From assembly GCF_001686985.1 (NCBI RefSeq), contig NZ_CP015318.1, forward strand, positions 556,001 through 620,000: DNA of 64,000 bases, in the 5' to 3' direction. Positions 36,683-45,491 of this stretch are shown here, piece by piece. The position numbers and the translations under genes are program-made. The notes beneath the pieces are model-generated. The model had not been told where the DNA came from, did not search any database, and worked only from the letters and a program-made list of their open reading frames with translations. The number at the start of each line of letters is the position of its first letter. The stretch's first letter is position 1. The stretch comes from Mesorhizobium amorphae CCNWGS0123 (GTDB lineage Bacteria > Pseudomonadota > Alphaproteobacteria > Rhizobiales > Rhizobiaceae).

Positions 36683-37321
36683 TTAGATTTCGACCAGATG
36701 ATCGTCCAACTCGTTGCCGTCGCCGGCCGTGACCGGAAAATGCTCGGCCAGCACGGCGCCAACTGATTCGATCGCCTTTACGAAACCATCGGCGAGCCGG
36801 TCGTCGCTGGCGTGCGCGGTAAGGTCGCGCACCACGCCGTCCCAGACATGCTGGCCGACCTTGGCGTCGATGCCGCTGTCGGCGACCACTTCGGCATAGC
36901 GCTCGGCGATCGAGACGAAGACAAGCACGCCGGTGCGCGCCGTGGTGCGGTGGACGTTGCGGGCGAGGAACTGCTTGATCGCGTTGGCATGCGCCGCCTG
37001 GTAGCGCAGTCGCCGCGGCACGAGATGGATGCGCAAGCCGGGCAGCGCCCACAGCAGGACAAGCACCGAGGCCAGCGCCAGCAACTGGTCGAAGACGAAA
37101 TGCGGCAGGCGGATCGACAGCCACCAGGCCTCCAGCCCGTAGGCGACGGCGAGGCTGACGATCAGCATGGCCAGCGTCGCCATGAAGGCGGCGGGAAAGA
37201 AATAGCCGTCGCTGGCCCGAGCCACGACGCAATAGATCTCGCCATCGGTCTTCGTCTCGGCGGCGCGGATCGCCTCGGCGATACGGTCATGGTCCTGCGG
37301 GCTGATCGGTCGTGTTGCCAT
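36683..37321 (-). CDS. TPM-domain membrane protein
   Basis: The 212-residue protein starts with a soluble stretch DRIAEAIRAAETKTDGEIY typical of the TPM (TLP18.3/Psb32/MOLO-1) domain. Two membrane helices follow (about 43-65 and 77-95), and the TPM domain resumes in TGVLVFVSIAERYAEVVADSGID. TPM proteins have been linked to photosystem repair in plants and to membrane assembly or phosphatase activity; the bacterial role is unclear. It is the last gene of a lemA-TPM-TPM-TPM operon. Confidence 0.82.
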   Translation of the reverse strand: MATRPISPQDHDRIAEAIRAAETKTDGEIYCVVARASDGYFFPAAFMATLAMLIVSLAVAYGLEAWWLSIRLPHFVFDQLLALASVLVLLWALPGLRIHLVPRRLRYQAAHANAIKQFLARNVHRTTARTGVLVFVSIAERYAEVVADSGIDAKVGQHVWDGVVRDLTAHASDDRLADGFVKAIESVGAVLAEHFPVTAGDGNELDDHLVEI

Positions 37322-37327
37322 CTCGTC

Positions 37328-38209
37328 TCACCAGCTCCCTGAAGACCCGCCGCCGCCGGACGAGCCGCCGCCACCTGAAAACCCGCCACCGCCGCTGCTC
37401 GAGCCGGAAGACCAGCCGCCGCCGGAACTGCCCGACGACCAGCCGCTGCCGGATGAGGATCCCGTCACCCAGCCACTGCCGGAAGACGAAGAACCATAGC
37501 GGAAGGTCATGCCGAGCCATTTATACACGCCCGGCGACAGCTTCGTGCCGAAGATCGGCGGCAGGAAGGCCATCGCCAGGCCGCCGAAGAACATCGTCGC
37601 CCACAGGATGAGGAACAGCGCCACGATGGGGTCGACGGGCGAGCTGTCGTCGGCCGGATTGCGCTTGCCGCGCGCCTCGAGCTCCTCCGGATTGCCTTCC
37701 AGCACCATGATCATGTCGTCGACGGCTTTGGAGATGCCGCCGGAGAAATTGCCGGCGCGGAAGGCCGGCACCATGTCGTTTTCGATGATCAGCTTTGTGT
37801 GCAGGTCGGTCAGCGTACCTTCCAGCCCATAGCCGACTTCGATGCGCATCTTGCGGTCGTTCTTGGCCACCAGCAGCAGCACGCCGTTGTTCTCGCCGCC
37901 CTGACCGAGCTTCCAGAAGCGGAACAGGCGGTTGGCGTAGGGCTCGATCTCCTCGCCGCCGAGGCTGGGAATCGTCGCGACGACGATCTGGTCCGAACCT
38001 TTCTTCTCGAAATCCGCGAGCTTCTGCGTCAACGGCGCCTTGGTCGCGGCATCGATCATGCCGGCATTGTCGACGACCCGCCCGGTTAGTGCCGGCAGCT
38101 CCGCGGCGAAAGCCGTGAAGCCGAGGAACAACAGCAGCGCCAGGGCCAGCAGGGCGGCATCGATCCGCGTGACGACAGAGCCGGATGTTGCGAGGGCGCG
38201 TCCCGTCAT
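37328..38209 (-). CDS. TPM-domain protein with Gly/Ser-rich tail, paralog A
   Basis: The 293-residue product has an N-terminal signal/anchor, a TPM domain (LTGRVVDNAGMIDAATK through VDDMIMVLEGNPEELEARG), a membrane pair around residues 195-220, and a Gly/Ser-rich tail ending in SSGSW. Such YgcG-like proteins have this tail as a rule. The start lies four bases past the stop of paralog B. The coding DNA of the TPM core is almost identical to that of paralog B, so the pair arose by recent tandem duplication or conversion. Confidence 0.88.
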   Translation of the reverse strand: MTGRALATSGSVVTRIDAALLALALLLFLGFTAFAAELPALTGRVVDNAGMIDAATKAPLTQKLADFEKKGSDQIVVATIPSLGGEEIEPYANRLFRFWKLGQGGENNGVLLLVAKNDRKMRIEVGYGLEGTLTDLHTKLIIENDMVPAFRAGNFSGGISKAVDDMIMVLEGNPEELEARGKRNPADDSSPVDPIVALFLILWATMFFGGLAMAFLPPIFGTKLSPGVYKWLGMTFRYGSSSSGSGWVTGSSSGSGWSSGSSGGGWSSGSSSGGGGFSGGGGSSGGGGSSGSW

Positions 38210-38213
38210 GCCG

Positions 38214-39020
38214 TCACCAGCTTCCCGAGGAGCCGCCGCCGCCGGACGAGCCGCCGCCACCGGAGAAACCGCCGCCGCTTGACCCCGACGACCAGCCGCC
38301 GCCGGAACTTCTCGAGCCGCTGGACGAGCGCCGGCTGGGTTCGAAGGTCATGCCCAGCCAGCGATAGCGGCCGGGTCCGATCCTCTGGCCGAAGATCGGC
38401 GGCAGGATCGAGGCGGCCAGGCTGCCGACCAGGATGGTGATCCAGATGGCGATGAAAATTGTGAAGAACAGGTCGTCGGAATTGAACGGCGCCTGCTGGT
38501 TGCGCTCGCCGCGGGCTTCCAGTTCCTCCGGATTGCCTTCCAGCACCATGATCATGTCGTCGACGGCTTTGGAGATGCCGCCGGAGAAATCGCCGGCGCG
38601 AAAGGCCGGCACCATGTCGTTTTCGATGATCAGCTTGGTGTGCAGGTCGGTCAGCGTGCCTTCCAGCCCATAGCCGACCTCGATACGCATCTTGCGATCG
38701 TTCGGCGCCACCAGCAGCAGGACGCCGTTGTTCTCCTTGGCCTGGCCGAGCTTCCAGAAGCGGAACAGGCGATTGGCGTAGGGCTCGATCTCCTCGCCGT
38801 CGAGGTTGGGAATTGTGGCGACGACAATCTGGTCGGAGCCCTTTTTCTCGAAGTCAGCGAGTTTTTGCGTCAGCACCGCCTTGGTCGCTGCATCGATGAT
38901 GCCGGCATTGTCGACGACGCGGCCGGTGAGGGCGGGGAGATTGGCGGCGAAGGCGGCGAGGGGGAGGAAAAGGAAGCTTAGAATGACCGTCAGAAGCGTC
39001 AGAGTTGCGTTCCGTCCCAC
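38214..39020 (-). CDS. TPM-domain protein with Gly/Ser-rich tail, paralog B
   Basis: I place the start at GTG 39018-39020, which yields the signal peptide GRNATLTLLTVILSFLFLP followed by LAAFAA and 268 residues in all. The frame stays open to 39167, but that part is a palindromic repeat, and no ATG precedes the signal peptide. Domains are as in paralog A: TPM core, two membrane helices, Gly/Ser tail ending SSGSW. The start codon lies within the terminal arm of the repeat, so the repeat may have replaced the original 5' end. Confidence 0.82.
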   Translation of the reverse strand: MGRNATLTLLTVILSFLFLPLAAFAANLPALTGRVVDNAGIIDAATKAVLTQKLADFEKKGSDQIVVATIPNLDGEEIEPYANRLFRFWKLGQAKENNGVLLLVAPNDRKMRIEVGYGLEGTLTDLHTKLIIENDMVPAFRAGDFSGGISKAVDDMIMVLEGNPEELEARGERNQQAPFNSDDLFFTIFIAIWITILVGSLAASILPPIFGQRIGPGRYRWLGMTFEPSRRSSSGSRSSGGGWSSGSSGGGFSGGGGSSGGGGSSGSW

Positions 39021-39160
39021 CCCCCTCTGGCCTGCCGGCCATCTCCCCCTTGAGGGGGGTGAGGAGTGGTCCGCGCAGCGGACGGGAAGCCAATTGCTTT
39101 GCTTTCCGAACGACGAACGCCCGGAGCGGAGGGCTGGGTCCGGCAGGACAGAGGGGGGTG
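39018..39160. repeat. 143-bp structured repeat (MITE-like) with 12-bp terminal arms
   Basis: CACCCCCCTCTG (39018-39029) pairs with CAGAGGGGGGTG (39149-39160), and just inside CCTGCCGG (39031-39038) pairs with CCGGCAGG (39140-39147). The centre (39065-39120) is a 56-bp copy of 16795-16850. It separates lemA from the TPM genes and overlaps the proposed start of paralog B. Confidence 0.75.
39065..39120. repeat. 56-bp structured repeat, copy 2
   Basis: Matches 16795-16850 with four differences and is nested in the larger 39018-39160 element. The hairpin GTCCGC-GCA-GCGGAC is conserved exactly. The second stem carries an A-to-G change paired with a T-to-C change, so that base pair is kept. Confidence 0.75.
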
Positions 39161-39215
39161 TGGACACGCCTGCGGTCCGTCTCGTCGCAAGTATTGGATT
39201 TGCCGGCTTTGCCGA

Positions 39216-39854
39216 TCACCCGCCCTGTTTCGTTCCGAAATCGACCTTGGGCGTCTGCAGCTTGTCTTCCTCGATGGTGAAGTTCGCGAACGGCTCGTTG
39301 CTGCGGAACCAGAAGGTTGCCCACAACACCGACGGGAAGGTCCTCAGCGTCAAATTGTAGTCCCTGACCGCCTGGATATAGTCGCGCCGCGCCACCGCGA
39401 TGCGGTTCTCGGTGCCTTCGAGCTGCGCCTGCAGCGCCAGGAAATTCTGGTTGGCCTTGAGGTCGGGATAGTTCTCCACCACCGCCAAAAGCCGCGACAG
39501 CGCGCTGGTCAGGCCGGACTGGCTATCCTGGAATTTCTTGAAGGCTTCCGGGTCCTTCAATGTTTCCGGCGTCACCGTCACCTGCGTCGCCTTGGCGCGC
39601 GCTTCGACCACGGCGTCGAGCGTATCCTTCTCATGCGCCGCATAGCCCTTGACCGTCTCGACCAGGTTGGGGATCAGGTCGGCGCGGCGCTGATACTGGT
39701 TCAGCACCTCGCTCCAGGCCGCCTTGGCATTTTCCTCCGCCGTCGGAATGGTGTTGTAGCCGCAGCCGGCAAGCAGCGGCAGCACGATCGCCATCATCAG
39801 GAAGGCCGGCAGCTTGCGGGCAATGGAGGGTGAAGAGAGGCGCTGGGCAAACAT
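39216..39854 (-). CDS. LemA-family lipoprotein-like membrane protein
   Basis: The 212-residue protein has an N-terminal hydrophobic segment ending in LLAGC, a lipobox with acceptor Cys near residue 31. The LemA core follows: VLNQYQRRADLIPNLVETVKG, then a long coiled helix to the C-terminal VLWATFWFRSNEPFANF. LemA proteins are commonly encoded with TPM/YgcG proteins, as here. Their function is not settled; they form helical bundles at the membrane. Confidence 0.92.
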   Translation of the reverse strand: MFAQRLSSPSIARKLPAFLMMAIVLPLLAGCGYNTIPTAEENAKAAWSEVLNQYQRRADLIPNLVETVKGYAAHEKDTLDAVVEARAKATQVTVTPETLKDPEAFKKFQDSQSGLTSALSRLLAVVENYPDLKANQNFLALQAQLEGTENRIAVARRDYIQAVRDYNLTLRTFPSVLWATFWFRSNEPFANFTIEEDKLQTPKVDFGTKQGG

Positions 39855-40018
39855 GATTCGGATCCCTCGTCGAAAGTTGCACGCGAAGCATTACCACAAT
39901 CTGCGCGCAAGAAAATGACCTCGGCCCGGACGCCTCCGCTGGCATCTCCGCGTCCGGCACGAGGCCCTGTGAATGGCCTCGCGAACAGGCTAAGCTCCCG
40001 GCGAAACAGGATTTTGCC

Positions 40019-40264
40019 ATGGCGAAACGCCAGGACAGCGACACCGAATCGCGCCGCATTCTCGAGCGTGTGGAGCATGAGACCGCGCCGGACAGCACCT
40101 CGTTCGTCGCGCGGACCGCGAAGAGCGCGAGCGACCACGTCACGGCCGCGGACGCCGACCGCGCGGACCCTATCGAAGTTTGGGGCACCCGCATCGGCAG
40201 GGGGCTGGGGCTTATCATTGCAATCGGCCTGTTGGCATGGCTCGTGTATTTCGCCACCCGTTAG
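40019..40264 (+). CDS. Small single-pass membrane protein, unknown function
   Basis: The 81-residue protein has a charged N-terminal half (DTESRRILERVEHETAPD) and one C-terminal membrane helix (LGLIIAIGLLAWLVYFA, about 63-79). This tail-anchored layout is common for small conserved rhizobial proteins. It lies 12 bases before the pyridoxal kinase gene on the same strand, so the two may be co-transcribed. Confidence 0.7.
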   Translation: MAKRQDSDTESRRILERVEHETAPDSTSFVARTAKSASDHVTAADADRADPIEVWGTRIGRGLGLIIAIGLLAWLVYFATR

Positions 40265-40276
40265 GAATCAGGATCA

Positions 40277-41158
40277 ATGAACGAAAAAGCCGACGCGCCG
40301 CGTGCGGTCATCGTCATTTCCAGCCATGTCGCCCGCGGCTCGGTCGGCAACCGCGCCGCCGTCTTCGCGCTGGAGACACTCGGCTTTCCGGTATGGGCGG
40401 TGCCGACCATCGTGCTGCCCTGGCACCCCGGCCATGGCCGCGCCACCCGCATCGTGCCGCCGCTCGACCAGTTCAAGGCGTTGATGGCCGATCTCGAGCG
40501 CGCGCCCTGGCTGGGTGAGGTCGGCGCGGTGCTGTCGGGCTATCTCGGCGAGGCCGGCCAGGCCGAAGCCGTCGCCTCGCTGGTCGCCGCGGTCAAGGAC
40601 AGGACGCCGGATGCCGTCTATGTCTGCGATCCGGTAATGGGCGATTCGGGCGGGCTCTATGTGCCTGAAGCGACGGCGATCGCCTTGCGCGACCAGCTGA
40701 TGCCGATCGCCGACATCGCCACCCCCAATCGCTACGAGCTGGAATGGATGGCCGGCGCGCCGTTGCCCGACCTCAAATCGGTGATCGCGGCGGCCCTTCA
40801 TGCGGGGCCCGGGACCATGCTGGTCACCTCGGCGCCGTCGATGATGGCTGGCGGCACCGGAAATCTGCTGCTCGACGCCAGACAGGCGCTGCTCGCCGAG
40901 CACCGCCTCATCGACAAACCGCCCAACGGGCTGGGCGACCTGACAGCGGCTGTCTATCTGGCGCGCATCCTCTCCGGCCAGCCGGCGATCAAGGCGCTGC
41001 AGTCGACCACGGCGGCGGTCTACGAGATTCTGGCGCGCACGGCCAAGCGCGGCGGCGACGAGTTGCAGCTCGAGACCGACGCCCAGAGCCTGTCGCACCC
41101 GATGGCAATGGTGCAGCTTCGCCACCTCCTGCATCCGGGGCGGGACAAAAGGGCGTGA
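40277..41158 (+). CDS. pdxY: Pyridoxal kinase (PdxY-type)
   Basis: This 293-residue ribokinase-fold kinase phosphorylates pyridoxal to PLP in the salvage pathway. Recognisable parts are ISSHVARGSVGNRAAVFALE at the N-terminus (substrate pocket), VYVCDPVMGDSGGLYVP, TPNRYELEWM, and NGLGDLTAAVYLA, which carries the catalytic Asp of the GxGD motif. The stop overlaps the GTG of the next gene (GTGA). Confidence 0.93.
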   Translation: MNEKADAPRAVIVISSHVARGSVGNRAAVFALETLGFPVWAVPTIVLPWHPGHGRATRIVPPLDQFKALMADLERAPWLGEVGAVLSGYLGEAGQAEAVASLVAAVKDRTPDAVYVCDPVMGDSGGLYVPEATAIALRDQLMPIADIATPNRYELEWMAGAPLPDLKSVIAAALHAGPGTMLVTSAPSMMAGGTGNLLLDARQALLAEHRLIDKPPNGLGDLTAAVYLARILSGQPAIKALQSTTAAVYEILARTAKRGGDELQLETDAQSLSHPMAMVQLRHLLHPGRDKRA

Positions 41159-41910
41159 CTCTTGTCGGCGTCGACGGCTGCAAGGCCGGCTGGATCGCTG
41201 TCCACCGCGATCCGGGCGCTTCGCCGTCGGTCTCGGTCTTTCCAACCTTCGCGATGCTGGTCGACGCCTTGCCTGCCGATGCCGTGGTCGCCGTCGACAT
41301 GCCGATCGGCCTGCCGGATCATTCGCAAAGAGGCGGACGCGGGCCGGAATCGCTGGTGCGGCCTCTGCTCGGGCAGCGCCAATCCAGCGTCTTCGCCATT
41401 CCCTCGCGCGCCGCCCTTTACGCAGACACGGATGACTTCACCACGGTCGAAGCCTGGTATGTCGCGCATCGCCGCGCCAGCGAAGTGGCCAAGACGACCT
41501 CCGATCCGCCACGCGGCGTCTCGATCCAGGCTTTTGGCATCTTCGTTAAAATCCGCGAGATTGACGCCCTTCTGATCTCCCGGCCGGAGCTGCGCGGTCG
41601 AATCTTCGAATCACATCCGGAAGTCGCCTTCTGCAGGCTGAACGCCGGTCAGGCCATGTCGCTGCCGAAGAAGATCAAGGGCGCCGTTAATCCGGCCGGC
41701 ATGGAGGAGCGCAAGGCGCTGCTTTGCCGGCATGGCTATGAAAAGAGCTTTCTCGACCGGACGCCGCCGAAAGGTGCTGCCGCCGACGATTTCCTCGACG
41801 CAGCAGTGATGATGCTGATCGCCGGCCGCATCGCCAGCGGCGAGGCACGGCCGTTTCCGGACCCGCCGCTGACCGACCGTTTCGGCATTCCCGTCGCCAT
41901 CTGGGCGTGA
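41155..41910 (+). CDS. DUF429 domain protein
   Basis: GTG 41155 overlaps the pdxY stop in a GTGA junction and gives 251 residues. The start VGVDGCKAGWIAV and the next acidic block VAVDMPIGLPD match DUF429, an RNase H-like fold predicted nuclease family. FESHPEVAFCRL and the late ADDFLDAAVMMLIA supply further acidic residues of the possible active site. The cellular role is unknown. Tight coupling with pdxY suggests shared expression rather than a shared pathway. Confidence 0.85.
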   Translation: MTLVGVDGCKAGWIAVHRDPGASPSVSVFPTFAMLVDALPADAVVAVDMPIGLPDHSQRGGRGPESLVRPLLGQRQSSVFAIPSRAALYADTDDFTTVEAWYVAHRRASEVAKTTSDPPRGVSIQAFGIFVKIREIDALLISRPELRGRIFESHPEVAFCRLNAGQAMSLPKKIKGAVNPAGMEERKALLCRHGYEKSFLDRTPPKGAAADDFLDAAVMMLIAGRIASGEARPFPDPPLTDRFGIPVAIWA

Positions 41911-42059
41911 AGCGACGCCTGAGCTATGCGCGCCGCATCGCGTTTTGCGACGAAACCATCCGCAATTCGGCATTGCTCGCGACGGGCTTTTGCCGTTAGA
42001 GCCATTCCAGACTGAAACGTGCCGCCGCATCCAACCCGGAAAGGGTCCCGACGCCGCCC

Positions 42060-42704
42060 ATGCCTCACCTCCCAGAACACTTGCTCGCCGGCTATCGCAA
42101 TTTCATGAGCGGTCGCTATCTCGCCGAAAGCGGACGCTACCGCTCGCTCGCTCGCGAGGGCCAGGCGCCGGAAACCATGATCGTCGCCTGTTGCGACTCG
42201 CGCTCGGCGCCGGAGGCGATCTTCGATGCCGGACCGGGCGAGCTGTTCGTGCTGCGCAATGTCGGCAATCTGGTGCCGCCCTATGCTCCGGACGGCCAGT
42301 TCCATTCGACCTCGGCAGCGCTCGAGTTCGCCGTGCAGAGCCTCAAGGTGAAAAACATCGTGGTGATGGGGCACGGCCGCTGCGGCGGCATCCGCGCCGC
42401 GCTCGACCCCAATTCCGCGCCACTGTCGCCTGGCGACTTCATCGGCAAATGGATGAGCCTGATCGCGCCGGCCGCCGAAACCGTTTCGTCCAGCACCTTC
42501 ATGACGGCAACGGAGCGCCAGACTGCGCTGGAGCGCATATCGATCCGCTATTCGATCGCCAATCTCAGGACCTTTCCTTGCGTCTCGATCCTTGAAGGCA
42601 AGGGCCGGCTGTCGCTGCACGGCGCCTGGTTCGACATCTCGACCGGCGAGCTTTGGGTGATGAACAAGGAGACCGGCGACTTCGAGAAGCCGGAGATGGG
42701 ATAG
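42060..42704 (+). CDS. Beta-carbonic anhydrase
   Basis: The 214-residue enzyme interconverts CO2 and bicarbonate. Zinc ligands are Cys45 and the Asp/Arg dyad in CCDSR (44-48), with His105 and Cys108 in GHGRCGG. The segment ELFVLRNVGNLVPPY is also diagnostic. Length is normal for the cytoplasmic bacterial class. It stands alone between the DUF429 gene and a repeat. Confidence 0.95.
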   Translation: MPHLPEHLLAGYRNFMSGRYLAESGRYRSLAREGQAPETMIVACCDSRSAPEAIFDAGPGELFVLRNVGNLVPPYAPDGQFHSTSAALEFAVQSLKVKNIVVMGHGRCGGIRAALDPNSAPLSPGDFIGKWMSLIAPAAETVSSSTFMTATERQTALERISIRYSIANLRTFPCVSILEGKGRLSLHGAWFDISTGELWVMNKETGDFEKPEMG

Positions 42705-42705
42705 A

Positions 42706-42776
42706 CCATGATCCCGGATCCGAAGGTCCGCGTCAGCGAAAAGCGGGACCCGGTTTTCGGATAGGATCATGGTCAA
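42706..42776. repeat. GATCATG-flanked intergenic hairpin repeat
   Basis: The stretch begins CATGATCCCGGATCCG and ends GGATAGGATCATGG, with an inner GCGGGACCCGGTTTTCGG. The outer ATGATCC/GGATCAT pair closes a stem. The start of the same motif (GAGCATGATCCCGAAATCAGG) also appears at 26489. It is a familiar rhizobial intergenic motif, from memory. Confidence 0.5.
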
Positions 42777-42790
42777 ACATGGAGGTGGCA

Positions 42791-43204
42791 ATGCGGAATT
42801 GGCGTGCGATCACTTTCGTCGTGGCGGCACTGATGCCGACGCTCACCGCTGCACGTGCCGATGACGGTGCGATCATCGACCGCTGGTATTCGGCGTTGCT
42901 CGTCGCCGACCGCACCGAATTGTCGGACCTGCTAGCCGACGACGTGCGCATCAAGCTCGAAGACCTCGGCGTCGAGCAGAACAAGCAGGAGTTCATCGCC
43001 TCGATCGATAACTGGCAAGGTGCTGTCGCCGGTGCGGCGATCCGGCATCGCATCGCCAAGAGCGAGGGCGGTGTTACCACGGTGATCGCCTGCTACGACT
43101 TCCCCAACAACGACATGCTGATGCAGGAGACGTTCTCCGTCACCGACAACCGCATCACCGCCAGTTCGCAGGCCGCGATCGCGGAAAGCTGCGACGGTTA
43201 CTAG
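42791..43204 (+). CDS. Exported SnoaL/NTF2-like protein of unknown function
   Basis: GGAGGTGGCA directly before ATG 42791 supports this start. The 137-residue product has a signal peptide (ITFVVAALMPTLTAARAD, cleavage near ARA). A small alpha+beta domain follows (DGAIIDRWYSALLVADRTELSDLLADDVRI), the opening of NTF2-like folds with a conserved WYxAL and the LLADDV turn. No catalytic residues are evident. It could bind a small molecule in the periplasm. Confidence 0.72.
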   Translation: MRNWRAITFVVAALMPTLTAARADDGAIIDRWYSALLVADRTELSDLLADDVRIKLEDLGVEQNKQEFIASIDNWQGAVAGAAIRHRIAKSEGGVTTVIACYDFPNNDMLMQETFSVTDNRITASSQAAIAESCDGY

Positions 43205-43242
43205 AGCGACGTGCGTCCAATTGGATGCACAAAGTACGCTCT
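43203..43242. repeat. Palindromic intergenic repeat
   Basis: The outer AGAGCG and CGCTCT enclose GTGCGTCCAATTGGATGCAC, which is palindromic apart from one G-T wobble pair. It overlaps the stop codon of the preceding gene and may act as its terminator. Similar sequences are frequent in Mesorhizobium, from memory. Confidence 0.5.
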
Positions 43243-43398
43243 AGCATTTTGAATCTTCGCATCGTGCTTTTCCGAGAATCCGATTTTCGGGCAGATGCGA
43301 GCGAAAACCTGACGGGCCGCGATGTTGCGCGCGACAGGCCCGCGCCCTACATCGGTGGCGACCCACCCTGCTTGCCGTCAACAGCCGAAAGATCATCC

Positions 43399-45453
43399 AT
43401 GCCATCCACGAAGACCGTCGACCTCGCCGCTCATCCGCTGACTTCATGGCAAGGGCCGCTTGGCCTGCCCGACTTCTCCCGCATCGGCGACGGTGACTTT
43501 TCCGGAGTGTTCGACGCGGCGCTGAAGGCGCATGAAGCCGAGATCGAGGCGATATCAGGCAACGCAGAGGCGCCGACGGTTCACAACACGCTGGCCGCGC
43601 TCGAACTTGCCGGCGAGCCGCTCGACCATGTCTCGTCGATCTTCTGGTGCCGGGCCGGCGCCCACACCAACGAGGCGATCCAGGCGCTGGAGCGCGACAT
43701 TTCACCGAAGATGTCGAGGCATTTCTCGGCGATCTCGATGAACGAGAAATTGTTTGCCCGCATCGACGACCTCTACCAGCGCCGCGAGACGCTCAAGCTC
43801 GACGCCGAGACGCTGCGCGTGCTGGAAAAGACCTGGAAGGGCTTCGTTCGTTCCGGTGCGAAACTCGACGCCGATGGCAAGAAGCGGCTGGCCACGATCA
43901 ACGAGGAATTGTCTTCGCTCGGCACCAGTTTCGGCCAGAATGTATTAGCCGACGAGCGCGACTGGGCGCTGTTCCTCGACGAGGCCGACCTTGCCGGCCT
44001 GCCGGATTTTCTCAAGAGCGCGATGGCCGAGGCCGCCGAGATGCGCGGCCAGAAGGGCCGCTATGCCGTCACGCTGTCGCGGTCGATCTACGAGCCGTTC
44101 ACCACCTTCTCCGAACGCCGCGACCTGCGCGAGACCGCCTTCCGCGCCTTCATCATGCGCGGCCAGAATGGCGGCGCCACCGACAACACGTCCGTGGTGC
44201 GCGACATGCTGAAGCTGCGCGCCGAGAAGGCAAAGCTGCTCGGCTACGGCTCGTTCGCCGCGCTGAAGCTCGATGACACGATGGCCAAGACGCCGAAGGC
44301 GGTGCACGCGCTGCTCGATCCGGTGTGGGAAAAGGCGCTGGAAAAGGCGGCGAGCGACCAGACTGAACTGCAGCGCCTGGCGACCGCGGCCGGCAGCAAC
44401 GAACAATTCGCCGCCTGGGACTGGCGCTTCTACCAGGAGAAATTGCGCGCCGAGAAATTCGCCTTCGACGAGGCCGAGCTGAAACCATATCTGCAGCTCG
44501 AGCGCATTATCGACGCCTGCTTCGACGTGGCGACAAAATTGTTCGGCATCACCTTCGAGGAGAAGAAAGGCATCGTGGCCTGGCATCCCGATGCCCGCGC
44601 TTTCGTGGTGAAGAACGCCGACGGCAGCGAGCGCGGCCTCTTCCTCGCCGACTATTTCGCGCGGCCTTCGAAGCGCTCCGGCGCCTGGATGAGTGCGCTG
44701 AAATCCGGCTACAAGCTCGGCCACGGTTCGAAGCCGGTGATCTACAACATCATGAACTTCGCCAAGCCGCCGGCCGGCGAGGCAGCCCTTTTGTCGGTCG
44801 ACGAGGCAAAGACGCTGTTCCACGAATTCGGCCATGCGCTGCACGGCATGCTGACCGACGTCACCTGGCCGTCGGTGTCGGGCACTTCGGTGAGCCGCGA
44901 TTTCGTCGAACTGCCTTCGCAGCTCTACGAGCATTGGCTGACGGTGCCGGCGGTGCTAGAAAAGCACGCGCTGCACGTCAAGACCGGCAAACCGATGCCG
45001 AAGGCGCTGCTCGACAAGATGCTGGCGGCGCGCACCTTTGGCGCCGGCTTCGCTACCGTCGAATTCACCGCCTCGGCGCTCATCGACATGGCCTATCACG
45101 CACGGCCGGACGCTCCGGAACAACCGCTTCGTTTCGAGACCGAAACGCTCGACAAGCTCGACATGCCAGACACGATCGCCATGCGCCACCGCACCCCGCA
45201 TTTCGGCCACGTCTTTTCCGGTGACGGCTACTCGGCCGGCTACTATTCCTACATGTGGTCGGAAGTGCTCGATGCCGATGCCTTCGCTGCCTTCGAGGAG
45301 ACCGGCGACCCGTTCAATCCGGCGCTCGCCGAGCGGCTGAGGAAGAACATCTACGCCGCCGGCGGCTCGAAGGACCCGGAAGAGCTCTACACCGCCTTCC
45401 GTGGCAAGATGCCGTCACCGGACGCTATGATGGTCAAGCGCGGGCTGGTGTAG
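43399..45453 (+). CDS. M3-family peptidyl-dipeptidase (Dcp-like)
   Basis: ATG 43399 gives 684 residues, close to E. coli Dcp (about 680); the frame upstream to 43225 runs through a repeat and is not expected to be coding. The zinc motif HEFGH is at residues 475-479, and the later FVELPSQLYEHW supplies the third ligand Glu. The region from FGHVFSGDGYSAGYYSYMW is the M3 substrate-binding loop. The enzyme trims dipeptides from the C-terminus of peptides in the cytoplasm. No signal peptide is present. Confidence 0.93.
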   Translation: MPSTKTVDLAAHPLTSWQGPLGLPDFSRIGDGDFSGVFDAALKAHEAEIEAISGNAEAPTVHNTLAALELAGEPLDHVSSIFWCRAGAHTNEAIQALERDISPKMSRHFSAISMNEKLFARIDDLYQRRETLKLDAETLRVLEKTWKGFVRSGAKLDADGKKRLATINEELSSLGTSFGQNVLADERDWALFLDEADLAGLPDFLKSAMAEAAEMRGQKGRYAVTLSRSIYEPFTTFSERRDLRETAFRAFIMRGQNGGATDNTSVVRDMLKLRAEKAKLLGYGSFAALKLDDTMAKTPKAVHALLDPVWEKALEKAASDQTELQRLATAAGSNEQFAAWDWRFYQEKLRAEKFAFDEAELKPYLQLERIIDACFDVATKLFGITFEEKKGIVAWHPDARAFVVKNADGSERGLFLADYFARPSKRSGAWMSALKSGYKLGHGSKPVIYNIMNFAKPPAGEAALLSVDEAKTLFHEFGHALHGMLTDVTWPSVSGTSVSRDFVELPSQLYEHWLTVPAVLEKHALHVKTGKPMPKALLDKMLAARTFGAGFATVEFTASALIDMAYHARPDAPEQPLRFETETLDKLDMPDTIAMRHRTPHFGHVFSGDGYSAGYYSYMWSEVLDADAFAAFEETGDPFNPALAERLRKNIYAAGGSKDPEELYTAFRGKMPSPDAMMVKRGLV

Positions 45454-45460
45454 CGCCCTT

Positions 45461-45485
45461 CCCTTCTCCCCCTGTGGGAGAAGGG
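45461..45485. terminator. Bidirectional hairpin between the M3 and M81 peptidase genes
   Basis: CCCTTCTCCC-CCTGT-GGGAGAAGGG is a perfect 10-bp stem lying between two convergent stop codons only 38 bases apart. Confidence 0.7.
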
Positions 45486-45491
45486 ATAACC

